From positions 744,001-808,000 of the forward strand of contig CAJQUW010004580.1 in assembly GCA_907163375.1 (NCBI GenBank): a stretch of 64,000 bases of DNA, read 5' to 3'. The DNA comes from Prostheceraeus crozeri. Lineage: Eukaryota > Platyhelminthes > Polycladida > Euryleptidae. Below are positions 21,203 to 31,877 of the stretch, piece by piece; position 1 is the stretch's first letter, and the number at the start of each line of letters is the position of its first letter. Under the pieces are notes generated by a model, which saw only the letters and a list, made by a program, of their open reading frames with translations, made no database searches and had not been told where the DNA came from. The translations under genes and the position numbers were made by a program.

Positions 21203-24200
21203 CGTCGCTTTTTTGACTAACTAACGTAACTAACAAAATTCGAAAAAACAATATTCACGAGAAATCGACAAAAACGATTTTAGAATGTTAAGATCCTATT
21301 TTATATCACATCAAGTAAGCTGTTAATATCATTTATTTTGCATTATTAAAACGGATTTGAAGAGATGAAACATGATATTTATCTATGTCTGAGATAGAAA
21401 GCAAATGATTTCGTACCTTGCTCATAATCATTAAGTGATGACACTTACGTTAGTTAGGCAAAAAAGAAATAGTAACCTTTCAATGAAAGTCTTCATATAG
21501 ATATGTCATTATTTTTTGTATATTATTAATTTAATAGTTCTTTGAATCAATAAAGTGATGCTATTTTTATGATTTTGATAATTCTTCTAATTTAGAAATG
21601 AAGAATGAGCTAATATAAGTCATGATTAAATTAAGTTGTTAAGTTATGATAAAAGACAAAAAATAGTTGATTACCATATTCCTTCGTCTCCCAAGAAAAA
21701 ACCAATTTTTTACGAATACATTCTTAAATGTGTTACCAGAATATAAATTTTTGTCAAAATATATCAACTCTTAATCAAAACGATAACGTAACAGTTTAGT
21801 CATTTTCTTTGACACGTAGACTCTCGAAGAACGGATGTACAGAAGGAGGAATAGCGAAGGTCCTACAAAGTTGTAGTAAATCATTTTTCTTCATTGAAGA
21901 GACTCCCATCGGCTAATCGAATTTCGAATTTAAGACGACCTGTTTCCATCCTCGTTTGAGTTGCATCTTAGTGCAGCGATTGTCGAAGGTGTAATCACTG
22001 AAGACAAACACTTCATTATCTCGAACTCCGATGCATTTTGCTGAAGATATCATAACCTTTTCACCGTCCACTGTTTTCCGAACTTGGGGAAATACTGTCT
22101 CGGACAGTTTTTGTATGCATAAAAATTCCAGTAGTAGAATCGACGCACATCAAGAGGATTTACAACCTGTGGCCTTTTAATTATACCAATCCATTCATCT
22201 GGAGAAGTTACTGTGAGATTTCTGCTGGCTCTTTCAATGGAAGAGTGTATCGAATCTCCCTCATTCTGTGAATGTCCGGACTCAAAAAATACATGATTAA
22301 TTTCTTCAATTCCAGTGGTATTGATGATATCCAGAAATGCTGCAATTAATATATGGCTTCGATTCTGAGATCCTGTCGCATCACTGAAAGCCGTTACTGA
22401 TGTGTATCCCTGTTTTGCCTTTTCATCAAGATATTCCTTTAGACAACTTCCAACTTCTTCAGGACCCTTACCTCCTTGGTCTTCAGTCCAGAAGTAGCAA
22501 GAGCCCTTCTTTTCTACAAGATCGAATATAGTAAAATTCATGCAATTTAGTCTCCTTGAATAGAAAAATGTAGATACTTCTCCTTTAGGACACATAAGAA
22601 TGCCTTCAAAGTCAAACACAATAGCTAAAGCTTTGTCATCAGTTTCTCCAATCACTTTGGCTTCTTCCTTTCTCATCCTTGCTTCGTCTTTGAAAGATAG
22701 ATGTCGTTCGTGTTTGGCATATTCTTCTTCTGTTTTTGGATTTGGGGAATTGAGATACGTTGAGCAGCTACTACACTGATCTTTTTTGGATGATAAATGG
22801 AGATATTCAAAGATTTGAAAACATCGTACATTATATTGTAAGAGCCCACAGCTTCACCAGATTCTGACCGTGATTCTTTATATAATTGATAGCATTTTTT
22901 ATAGTAAAATCAGGAGGGAGGTATAGTCTATTCGATTCACTGCGACAATAGTGGGAAGGCATCATTGGTAGACTTTCGAGAAACTGCTGCATTTCATGTC
23001 TCTCTTCGAGGAATTCACCGACTCTCGGATGACTGCTTTTTCCTTTCATATCATTTTCGACCATCCCAGTAGCAGATGAAGTTTTCCGTAGAGTTGTTCT
23101 GACCCACTGCTGCGAAATACTTAATGTATCAAGATAGAAACGTTGGCAGACGATGACCAGAAGACCATCCTTGTATAGGAAATGCTCACAGGTCTTCCGG
23201 CGTCTCGATGTAGTCGCTTTGACTGTTTTTCTTTCCGTATCTTTCTCGACTGTCGTGCGAGCAATAAAATTTCTTTGGATATCCGTGCTGCCTGACTTCC
23301 AAAAGTCATTAAAAATAACCTTTCTATCATCCGCAGAAAATTTAGTGTGACACTGTCTTGGACATTTACTTCCACATCCACTTTTTATCGTTCTTTGTGC
23401 TACTTCTTTATCTTTATAATCAAAATATTTCTTCCCGGTACACTTCTTGACTTTATCGACAGCCTTTCGATATTTCCTTTTCCGAGGTCGCCCGCGAATT
23501 GATGTAGACTTGACTTGAGATGTATCAGAGTTTTCTTGTAGACTCCTGTTCACTTCATGCATTGATAAGTCCGGCTCCGTGTCGTCTCTTGCATCTATGA
23601 TCTCATCATCACCACTGACTTCCGACGCATCACTTGTATTTTTAGAATTTGGTATGTAACAAGGATCACAATCACTGTCTTCGGTCGAAGAATATGCACA
23701 TAAAATAGTAGCAATCTCAGAAGCATTAATTCTCCTTCTTCGTTTCGCTGGCATCATTAGTCGGGTGATCAAAGTAACTGAATGACAGAAGGTTAGGTTT
23801 ATAGCGATGTGTTCAAATTTCAAAATTCCTAGCTATCTATGACTAAGCACGGAGTCTCGAGAAGTGGGAGAATGACCAAATTTAGATACCATAGAAATAG
23901 AACAACAATTCATTGCACTTCAAAGGAAAGAAAACAGATACGTTTGCTATATCAAAGTGTGAAAATTCATTTTTTCTTTTTGACGAAGTAACGTATCTGA
24001 CACTTACGCTAGTTAGGGAATAATAAGTTGATCATCGAAATGATAAGATTTCAGTTACGCTATTTCATTAAAATGGGAATATTTGAATTTAAAAAAGACT
24101 TCAAAATATTTTTTTCACTCAACCCCTTCGGGTCGACGTATTAAATTGTTAAACAAAATTTAGAAAAATTATGAAATTTCAGATACGTTAGTTAGTCAAA

Positions 24201-24209
24201 AAAGCGACG
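21203..24209 (-). mobile_element. 3.0-kb DNA transposon nested in the RAG1/CMC-like gene
   Basis: Both ends start CGTCGCTTTTTTGACTAACT (left at 21203, inverted at the right, ending 24209), identical for about 26 bases. The flanks are ATTT at 21199-21202 and 24210-24213. Removing the element and one ATTT rejoins the interrupted gene in frame (HSAQ then MCSSIRQ). The motif ACGTTAGTTAG is repeated just inside each end (about 21445-21460 and 24003-24020). It carries a single minus-strand gene at 22050-23757. Confidence 0.9.
22050..23757 (-). pseudogene. transposase-like protein of the nested 3-kb element (two frameshifts)
   Basis: A gene of roughly 570 residues in two main frames (22831-23757 and 22050-22676). 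The link between them is a short readable stretch with two apparent single-base shifts, one at a run of A near 22780. In order: a basic start (MMPAKRRRRINASEI), an acidic region, RGRPRKRKYRK, CGSKCPRQCHTKFSADDRK, SRRRKTCEHFL, WVRTTLRKTSSATG, SHYCRSESNRLYL, a cysteine pair (CSSCSTYL), ALAIVFDFEGIL, FTIFDL with CYFWTEDQGGKGPEEVGSCL, TAFSDATGSQNRSH, and FFESGHSQNEGDSIHSSIE. The acidic residues in FDFEG, FSDATGSQN and GHSQNEGD are candidates for a DDE-type site. I recognise this block order as a repeat family widespread in invertebrate genomes but cannot give an established superfamily name. Confidence 0.65.
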
Positions 24210-24213
24210 ATTT

Positions 24214-24667
24214 GTGCCGAATGACTGCAGCCTCGACAGAGTTTAGTATAACAATTACCACAGACTTTATAGTCAACTTTAACCTGTTGTTGATTCGTAG
24301 TTGGACGACCAGATTTTCGTTTAAGTTTGATGGCATCTTGCTTGTTCTTCTTCGCGACGGTACAAATTCGACATTCACATGTCTCCGACGAACGAGTATT
24401 GATAGAACGCTGAGGATCGTAGTCGTCGGCTAAAGGAAGAGTAACATCCTCATTCTTATCAGCTTTCACCAGTAGCAGATGACAACCGTTGCAGATGCCA
24501 GATGGTAAATCTGAGTTATGGATGGTAAAATTATCAATCAGATGTTCTCTTACGTAGTCAGTTTCCTTCGGTGATAAGGCTCGAGACGATTTGCGATAAC
24601 AAATAACACAAACTTTCTTTCTATTTCGGTCATGAATTTCGTCGACGATTGTACAGGCTGCAGCCAT
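24214..24667 (-). pseudogene. RAG1/CMC-like transposase, N-terminal cysteine-rich part
   Basis: Begins at ATG 24667 (MAAACTIVDEIHDRNRKK). It carries zinc-ligand pairs in series: KVCVICYRK, GICNGCHLLL, CECRICTVA, then a basic linker KLKRKSGRPT, then VCGNCYTKLCRGCSHS. The 3-kb element interrupts it just after HSAQ, and the frame continues as MCSSIRQ at 21202. The Cys-rich N-terminus before the catalytic part probably contributes DNA binding. Apart from the insertion I see no break here. Confidence 0.75.
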
Positions 24668-25090
24668 TTCGCTCGATTGCTTTCATGAGAATCGATGTAA
24701 GCTTATATCAATACGAAGTGATGACTCATCACGTCATGCACGCGCCTCTACTAGATGTGTGTTTCAAATGAGTATTGTTTCGATCTCGTGATGCGCTATG
24801 GTATGATGACTGATGTGTGAAAAGGACGGACACGGACGCACGCGTCATCTACTTGTTCAAACTTAGATATTCGACAGCAGGACATAGCAGCCAAAGACAA
24901 TCGATGCGTGTATAAAGAAGAATGGTCGGATATCTATGCTTCTGAGGATGCAATATGCGCTCTAAAATTATGAACTGAGAAAAAATATTTGCTGACATAA
25001 TTTGATGGACATAAATGCTGAGGTTTGATTTACAGGCAACCACTGACATGCATTACACATGTTATCGTTTGAAATTACAAGCACCTTTAA

Positions 25091-25456
25091 CTTAATTGTA
25101 CGGCTGAAATTAAATTTGCTGTAAAACGCATATTACACTACTTATAAACAATTACAAGCTTTCAGTATGTATATAATACAGATAATTTGCATTTGCCACT
25201 AAATATATGATGCATATAGGCTTAACTACCGTATTTCATGGAGTTGTTTGACGCAGTTTCCCTTAAAACTACAAATATGAGGTCATTTTTTACTGATTTC
25301 CTCACAATTTTTTAAAATTGCGATTTCTCAAAAATTTGGCTTTAAAAGATTTTTGTTTTCACGTTTCTCAGACCCTAGGGTTGTATTCTAACAGAAAATC
25401 ACGGTTTCGCTCATGGTATATTTTTTTAATCTTAATCTTGATTTGGGGACACCGTG
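25091..25456. repeat. right terminal inverted repeat of the 6.55-kb element
   Basis: Inverted partner of 18904-19269. It is AT-rich with no coding frame, and it ends at GGGGACACCGTG followed by the TGCT duplication. Confidence 0.92.
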
Positions 25457-25460
25457 TGCT

Positions 25461-26150
25461 CTTGTACCCTTTCTTGATCTTCCAACTGTTCTGCGGCAAA
25501 ACAAATTCACATTGGATTCGTCCATCCAGATGATCTCTTTACCGTCTCTAATAAATTTATTCAGCTTCTCGAGATATTCTTTTCTTAGATTTTTGTTGTT
25601 AGTTGAGTTCATATTGCATGGCATGTGATGCGTCTTCATTGTCAAACATTTTGCTTCAAGAGCATTGGCAATTGTTGAGATACACACCGTGATACCATGA
25701 GGACGAGTCAATTTCTCCTTGATCTGCTTCAAAGAAATTTCACAGTCATCCTCAATCCATCGGACCATTTTCTCGAAGACAGCCTCCGTAATCAACTTCG
25801 GCTTTTTACCACCCTTTCCTGGTGTTTCAACTTCACCAGAACGAATCCAGGAGTAAGCTGTCTTGTACTTTATGCCGAGTGTTTGCCAGACTGACCCAGT
25901 TTTCTCCGCGATTTGCACATTCAATAATTCTCTTCCTGTCTTCTCTTTGTGGGGTTGCGTTCTTCATTCTATTGAATACCATTAGATCTTCGTTGGGTAC
26001 ATCTTCATCGCATGTAGGACATTTGTTGTTCATTTCTACATATGGAACAATGCACTTGGAATGGTAGAGGTGCATGCAGTTAGAAGAGAATTGGAGCTGT
26101 CCGCGGGTCATTAATTTCTTACAAATCTTGCATTCCTCTGTGACTTTCAA
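25461..26150 (-). pseudogene. RING-H2 domain fused to IS630/Tc1-type transposase, N-terminal half
   Basis: Reading down from 26150: MKVTEECKICKKLMTRGQLQ, then NCMHLYHSKCIVPY and NKCPTCDEDV, giving the spacing of a RING-H2 finger (C-x2-C, C-x-H, H-x2-C, C-x2-C). The same frame continues into EDRKRIIECANRGENWVSLA, the start of the Tc1-type helix-turn-helix. After a frameshift it continues LGIKYKTAYSWIRSGE, EDDCEISLKQIKEKL and IIWMDESNVNLFCRRTVG (first catalytic Asp), then KGTRA, where the 6.55-kb element splits it. RING-H2 fingers usually act in ubiquitin transfer or protein binding. A RING finger ahead of an IS630-type transposase is unusual, and the shared frame argues against chance juxtaposition. 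Confidence 0.72.
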
Positions 26151-26339
26151 GATTCCTTGATCGCTTGCAAGTTTAAAGAACAGTGACTTCTGTAAGCTGA
26201 TGAAATAATATTGTACTAAAATTCACATTTAAAATTCAAATGATTAAATCGTGTTTTAACATGTCCATGATGTAACATATCGTATACACAAAAAGGTACA
26301 GTGCAGACTACTTCAACAGTACAACAGTTCCCTCATTCA

Positions 26340-26520
26340 TCACCGATTATGACATCGATATTACAAATGTAGATTTCTATATTACATCTGATGTCTTCTA
26401 TATCACATTTTGAAATTCAATATTACAATTGTAGATTTCTATATTAGATTTGACATTTTCGATATTGCATGATGGATTTCTATATTACAAATTTACAGTT
26501 CGATATTACCATTGACCTCT
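26340..26520. repeat. degenerate AT-rich tandem repeat, period about 58 bases
   Basis: The phrase ATATTACAAATGTAGATTTC followed by TATATTA recurs at about 26353, 26411 and, degenerate, 26470. The rest of 26160-26526 is AT-rich and non-coding. Confidence 0.6.
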
Positions 26521-26526
26521 TATATA

Positions 26527-29067
26527 CAGTCGAACCCGCATATAAGGAAGTGCGTGGGATCAGCAAAAAATGTCCTTATAAGCGGGTTGTTCTTACATGC
26601 GAGGTTTCTGTAAATTAATATTTGGGCTCCTTTCAATGAAGAGATGAGTAGTAAATATAATATGTGTAATATTTGATTTAATCAATGAGATTTATTAAGT
26701 AAGTTTTATACTACTTTTCAATTTTGAAAGTATTTTTTGCTGTATTCTTGTAATCTGCAACAGCAATTATATGCATGCAAATTTTATTACAATTGTGATG
26801 ACAGAATAATAATGCCCCCATGATTAAACCTTTCATCCTAGATGAATTCTATATATCAAAAACTTAGTATCCAATTAGAACATAAAAATTGTTAGAATTG
26901 CAAATATACACGATGCTTGTAAATTATTTGCGAAGTACAGAGATTAGAACAGTCATAAAGGAGAATAGAAGTCGGTCAATTTCTTTTGTGTACCTTTACA
27001 ACTGGAATTTTTCACTAAATCACGTTCTAAGTCGTCAAGGCGAGTCATAGCAAAAGACCCACTTGATTGTTGACCAATGAAGATGCGAATTTGATCAACA
27101 CACTAACACCGTAGAAATGACACTGGAGCAACAACTTCCGTAATACTTTCACCATCGCTTTCGTCATGTTGATCGTCACTACCAATATTGCAGCAAATTT
27201 GATCACAAATTTCAGTGTCAGTCATAGATCCATGCGTTTCGCAAAGGAGATCAAGGTTAACAAAATCCATGAAATCTTTTTTCTCCAGACCTACGGCCAT
27301 CCTCACATCCAGACCTCACATCAAGCTGGTTCGTTGACCACAATATCTGGCGAATGCTCTTTCACGGCAAATCCGGCCTTTCTAAAACAATTTTGAATTG
27401 TCTCTGGTCCGACAAGCCACCAACTTTGGTTCAGCACGTGCATTGCTGTAGCAGGTTGAAGCCTTTCAAAAACGTTTCAACGGAATTGTATTTCTCGATT
27501 GCTGCAAGCTGCCGACGACAAATGTTCTTTCGATAATACACTTTTGTACAGTGAATGAATCCCTGGTCGAGCGGTAGAACAAGAGGAGTCGTGTCTGCGG
27601 GTAGGAAGATAATCTCTATGTTTCTCAAAGAAGTTCCAGAATACTTATGCCATGCCGCGTTGTCGCAAAGTAGAACAACTTTGCGGGTCAGACTTCTGTC
27701 CCATTGCGCCAATATTTGATTCCAGATGGAACTAGTCATCCAAGCCTTGGTATTATTATAATATGGCAGAGGAAGTTGCTTTACACCAGTGAAGCATCTT
27801 GGTCTTCTAGCTTTGTCAATAACGAATATTTTCTTATCACTGCCATCCTGGTTTGTTAAAAACAGGGCCGTTATAATGTCTTTGGGAACTTTAGTAGATG
27901 TGGGCTTTGAGCCAGCAACAGCCATAGTTCCTGTGGGAGGGCTTTGTAGAATAGCGCAGACTCATCGGCGTTATAAATGTCACAGGCTGCATAGTTCCTA
28001 CACAAGTTCGGTAGCACATCATCCACCCAGTTATTAGCACCTTCAGTGTCTGCAGATGCTCTCTCTCTCATTGCATCTTTTGAAAGGTTATGTTGTTGGA
28101 TGTCCTCCACCTTTGCAACCATCCATTGTTTGGTTCAAAATCTACATTCAATTCTTGAGCAAGTTTCTTGGCTTTTTCCATTATAAGTAGACCACTTATA
28201 GGAATACTTGAATCTCGAGCTTGGTTGAACCACAATGTCAAGGCATTGTTGATACTTTCGTAATTGCTAGAGCGGAAGCGCTTGGAGCTTAAATTCTTGT
28301 TTTGAAATGCTTCGTTTCCGAGTTTGGCCTCGTCTTTAAAAAATTTCGAAATTGAAGAAAGTCCGATGCCATATTCCTCGCAAATTTGATTCCTCGTTTT
28401 CACCTTTCCATTCAATGAATCGATGATGCTTAAGTTTTCTTGGACGGTAAGGCATTTACGCTTGTTAGACATCGTTGGCTTGAATGACAGCACTTCGGAG
28501 ATGGCGAGATCAAATCGAGGTTTTGTCATTGCAACGCCAATTCGCAATGGGTTGCTCTGCTTTGCTTTCCTCCTAGATATCTTCTGTCGTGTCAAGCCAA
28601 AACAACATTGTTTTGGATTGTTGTTTTGAATTTTCAAATCCTGCTTCAACAATTGCATTCATATGAGACTACAATCATGGATATCTGCTACAACAGTCAA
28701 ATCATGGATATCCATGAATGAATAAAGAAAATTGCAAGGTATAGATAGCTACAGAGACAGTATACATGTGGTAGTCTATATTGTCTACGGATAGTTGAAA
28801 TCATAGAAATGCTTGACAAACAACGATATCCCCACTGACGGGTAGTTCCTAATATAAGGAGCTTTATTGTGAAGTTTTACTGTGGATGGGATATGAAATG
28901 CCCTTCCTTAGAGCCGGGTTGTCCTTACATGCGGTTTCCTTATACGCGGGGCCGATTGTGCATAGATAAATTGAAGTGTGAATGGGATGCACAGATATGT
29001 TCCTTATAATGCTTTGTTAATAATGGTTTGTTCTTACATGCGGGGTCCTTATACGCATGTCCGACTG
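26527..29067 (-). mobile_element. pogo/Tigger element, 2.54 kb, TA duplication
   Basis: The left end is CAGTCGAACCCGCATATAAG at 26527, preceded by TA. The right end is CCTTATACGCATGTCCGACTG ending at 29067 and followed by TA. The string CTTACATGCGG with CTTATACGCG recurs at about 28930-28960, an internal copy of the end. The element carries one minus-strand transposase gene. Confidence 0.9.
27103..28472 (-). pseudogene. pogo/Tigger transposase (frameshifted)
   Basis: Start chosen at MSNKRKCLTVQENLS (28472), the usual CENP-B-like N-terminus. In order: helix-turn-helix 1 (NQICEEYGIGLSSISKFF), helix-turn-helix 2 (LTLWFNQARDSSIPISG, GWLQRWRTSNN), then after a frameshift near 28100 the catalytic domain with DIYNADESALFYKALP, VVLLCDNAAWH and LVLPLDQGFIH, so all three acidic residues are present. 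Another frameshift lies near 27900, and the C-terminal part ends near 27103 after THGSMTDTEICDQ. Total length would be about 450 residues. Three frames and at least two shifts make it a pseudogene. Confidence 0.88.
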
Positions 29068-29124
29068 TATTACACATGGAAATGGTCTAGAATTACTTTA
29101 AAAGCACCTCATTTGCAGGGTTCA

Positions 29125-30147
29125 TCAGAATTTTGTGTGATGTCCCTTGGACTTCACGACGGCGTCAATTCTCTTTGGCATCGACGCTAGGAGATTTTGG
29201 TATATTTCTTTTAAGTCAGGGTCATGGTACCATACCTTGAGAAAGCTTTTGATGATGTCACTTTTACTTCTGGCCTGGTATTTGCGTAGGCGGTTCTTGA
29301 CAATGGCCCAAAGGTTCTCTATCGGATTCAAATCCGGTGAAGAAGGCGGCCACCTCAAGAGCTGGATACCTTTTCTGTTGCAACGTGCAATTGATTTCTT
29401 GGACACATGACAAGGTGCATTGTCTTGTTGGAAAATTCCATCACCGTCAAGGAAATGTTCCACTCAGTTATTGAACGAGTCTTCCGTCGACGATAAGCTC
29501 GATATATTTGTCAGTGTGAAGACGTCCGTCGACGACATGAACTCGCCCAGTCCCATACCACGAGAAACAAGTCCAGAACATCACTTTTGTAGGGTACTTC
29601 ACTGAAGTCTTGAAGTGTTCCTCAGACAGTGGATAACCGTCTACAACACGAACGAAGCGAGGACACCCATCGTTGGCTTCAATTATGGTTTCATCTGACC
29701 ACAAAACATTCTTCCATTGGTCAACGGTCCACGACGCGTGCTCCAGAGCCCATGCGTATCTCTTCTCAATGTTTAATGGCGAAAGATATGGTTTATTCTG
29801 GGGTGTTCTGACGGAGCAACCAGCCTCGTGGAGGGTTCTTTGAATTGTGCGAAGACTCACGTCCTCAGCAGACTCTCCCATGGCCTCGTGAATATCAGCT
29901 GCTGTGGATCTTGGCGATTTCACAACCGGTGATCGAAGATGTCGCAGGTCTCTCTCACAGAATTTCTTATTCTGTCCACCGTAATTTTCATATCGGGTTT
30001 TGTATCCGCCACTTTCTTCATATCGTTTAATAATTCTCGAGACAGTTGATTGATTCACTCCAGTATCAGCGGCTATTTCATCATGAGTTTTTGACGGGTG
30101 GCTGTATAAAGTGATAACTGTAATCGTCTTTCGTTGCGCTCACTCAT
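29125..30147 (-). pseudogene. Tc1-like transposase, broken (DD34E type)
   Basis: The N-terminus starts near 30147 (MSERNERRLQL) and needs a frameshift to join VNQSTVSRIIKRYEESGG, the helix-turn-helix. Then STAADIHEAMGESAEDVS, KNVLWSDETIIEA (first Asp), MFWTCFSWYGTGRV, an in-frame stop after DGRLVQ near 29466, a shift, then FQQDNAPCHVSKKS (second Asp) and SSPDLNPIENLWAIVK (Glu). All three catalytic residues remain. No terminal repeats could be identified: the left side abuts the pogo element and the right side abuts the next Tc1. Confidence 0.85.
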
Positions 30148-30219
30148 TGTGATTGTGTCTTAATACCGGAGTGTCTATGTGATTTGTTCGAGTTTGAATT
30201 TTTAAATAGTAGATATCTA

Positions 30220-31877
30220 CAGTCCGTTTCATAAAAAGTGGATCATCCCAAAATTTGACTAAATAAAGCATAAGTATGACACAGAAAGCATTTTTCATGT
30301 TATTTCATGTCCCTAATATATTTAAATGTCCTTATATAATCTGATAAGCTATGATACAGCAACGGTTCTTAAGAAGCTAATATTTTGTGGCCCTACACGT
30401 ATTGTCAATGACACTACCAATTCGTCTAGGCATTGATTCAATGATATCGTTGATTTTTGACTGATCTAACTTTCTCCACTCTCTTTTTAACAGTGACGTA
30501 AGTTGTGATACGCCATCTGTAGGTAGCAGTGAACGACGAACGTTGCGTTTTAGAATACTCCATACATTTTCTATGGGATTCAGATCAGGAGAACGATCTG
30601 GACAAGATAGTGTCCTAAGCCCTAATTGAGACTTGCATAAGTTGACTCTGCTACTCCTGTGACACGTAGCATTATCATCCATCAATAACCAAGTTGATGG
30701 ATCACCAAGTTGATCTGTCATTTGGCCAATGTTCATTCGTAAAACATTCACATAACATTCAGAATTCATGGTTCCTTGCTGTATGTGAAGTTCAGAGCGG
30801 CCATTGGTCCAAATGCCAGCCCAAATCAGTAGAGTCGCACCACCTTGTACCCGGGGACGATGCAAATGTCTCGGAATTTCCTGATCAGATTTTATCCATA
30901 ATCTCAATCGACCATCACTATCCTTCAGACGGACTGATGCCTCATCAGACCAGACAACCCGATCCCATTGATTTCGCCAGTGACAATGACTCATTGCCCA
31001 TCTGAGACGTCTTTTTGTATGCTGATCTGATAATTCGATCTGAGAGGGCCTCTTACAGTTCTTGAAATTCGACTCAATAAGTCTTCTACGAATAGTGGAC
31101 TTAGAAATAGACGAGTCTAGTGCAGCCATCTCAGTTAACGAGAGACTTGGATCAACTTTAACAAATCTCAAAATTAGGCGGTCTCTACGTTTGGATGTTT
31201 TGCGTCGACGGCCAGAGCCCTCTTTACGACAGAGTCGAAAATCATCATTATGCCATCGATGCACATTTGTGTAAGGGACATTTAGTCGCTTGCTTGTAGC
31301 TCGCAAAGATAACCCTTGTTCTGGCAAAGCTGACACTTTGCCTTTTGTGAATGCGATCTCGTTATTGTTCATTTGTGTTTTGTATTGTTTTCAACCGGTA
31401 AGAGATAGATTTCTAGCTGAAAGCAATCAGGAGTGCTGCCAACACCACCGCAACGAAGTCAGGAAGCTATGGAACATGAAGTCCACTTAATCACATGTAG
31501 CAGTTACATTATTGTTGATGAATAATGGTGCTATACTGGCTCTGAGTGACCGATTTTCTTTATTTTTGTTTTGCTTGATAGCTTTTGGCTTGTAGAACAA
31601 CATATTGCATAACAAAGGAAACAAATGTAATTTTATATAAGAGTGAGGCATGATTTTGTGTAACATTGCTAAATGAAGATCAAATTATCTACTACTTTTT
31701 TATCTATAACAGGAAAACAACTCAATATTCATGCTTGAAATTTCCAACAATGATATTAGTAAGCACAACTGACATATCTTTCAAATTTCAGAGAAATTCG
31801 TTTAAGTTTGGTGGAGTTAGACAAAGTTAAAGTTAAGGCGATGTTTAAGGGTGATCCATTTTTTATGAAACAATCTG
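30220..31877 (-). mobile_element. Tc1-like element, complete, 1658 bp
   Basis: The left end CAGTCCGTTTCATAAAAAG is preceded by TA. The right end, read inverted, is CAGATTGTTTCATAAAAAA, followed by TA after 31877. The inverted repeats are about 29 bases with five or so mismatches. It contains a single intact transposase gene with short flanks (157 and 505 bases). Confidence 0.92.
30377..31372 (-). CDS. Tc1-like transposase, intact (DD34E)
   Basis: A 331-residue frame, the usual length for Tc1 transposases, from ATG 31372 (MNNNEIAFTKGKVSALPEQG). N-terminal helix-turn-helix SLRATSKRLNVPYTNVHRW, a basic GSGRRRKTSKRRDR linker, a second helix-turn-helix (SLTEMAALDSSISKSTIRRR), then VVWSDEASVRLK (first Asp), WLLMDDNATCHRSS (second Asp) and SPDLNPIENVWSILKR (Glu, 34 residues after the second Asp). 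It ends in PRRIGSVIDN. No stops, shifts or missing catalytic residues are seen, so on sequence alone it could be functional. It is the only transposase gene in the window that is both intact and catalytically complete. Confidence 0.95.
   Translation of the reverse strand: MNNNEIAFTKGKVSALPEQGLSLRATSKRLNVPYTNVHRWHNDDFRLCRKEGSGRRRKTSKRRDRLILRFVKVDPSLSLTEMAALDSSISKSTIRRRLIESNFKNCKRPSQIELSDQHTKRRLRWAMSHCHWRNQWDRVVWSDEASVRLKDSDGRLRLWIKSDQEIPRHLHRPRVQGGATLLIWAGIWTNGRSELHIQQGTMNSECYVNVLRMNIGQMTDQLGDPSTWLLMDDNATCHRSSRVNLCKSQLGLRTLSCPDRSPDLNPIENVWSILKRNVRRSLLPTDGVSQLTSLLKREWRKLDQSKINDIIESMPRRIGSVIDNTCRATKY

Larger units (their letters stand above)
18904..25456 (-). mobile_element. 6.55-kb DNA transposon with 366-bp TIRs, RAG1/CMC-like transposase
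   Basis: The left arm 18904-19269 and the right arm 25091-25456 are inverted repeats of about 366 bases with only a few differences. Both begin CACGGTGTCCCCAAATCAAG. The element is flanked by TGCT at 18900-18903 and 25457-25460. Removing the element and one TGCT rejoins the host IS630 gene in frame (KGTRA then V-S-T-L-P), which fixes the boundaries. A 4-base duplication and a terminus beginning CAC fit the Chapaev branch of the CMC superfamily. The gene inside has motifs shared with the RAG1/Transib/CMC group. A second element is inserted at 21203-24209. Confidence 0.9.

Noticed and set aside
18904-25456. Virophage or Polinton-type element because of long TIRs and several genes
   Set aside because: No polymerase B, capsid or packaging ATPase motif was seen, and the extra gene belongs to a separate nested element.
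26340-26520. CRISPR-like spaced repeats
   Set aside because: Degenerate AT-rich tandem repeats with no unique spacers, in a eukaryotic genome.
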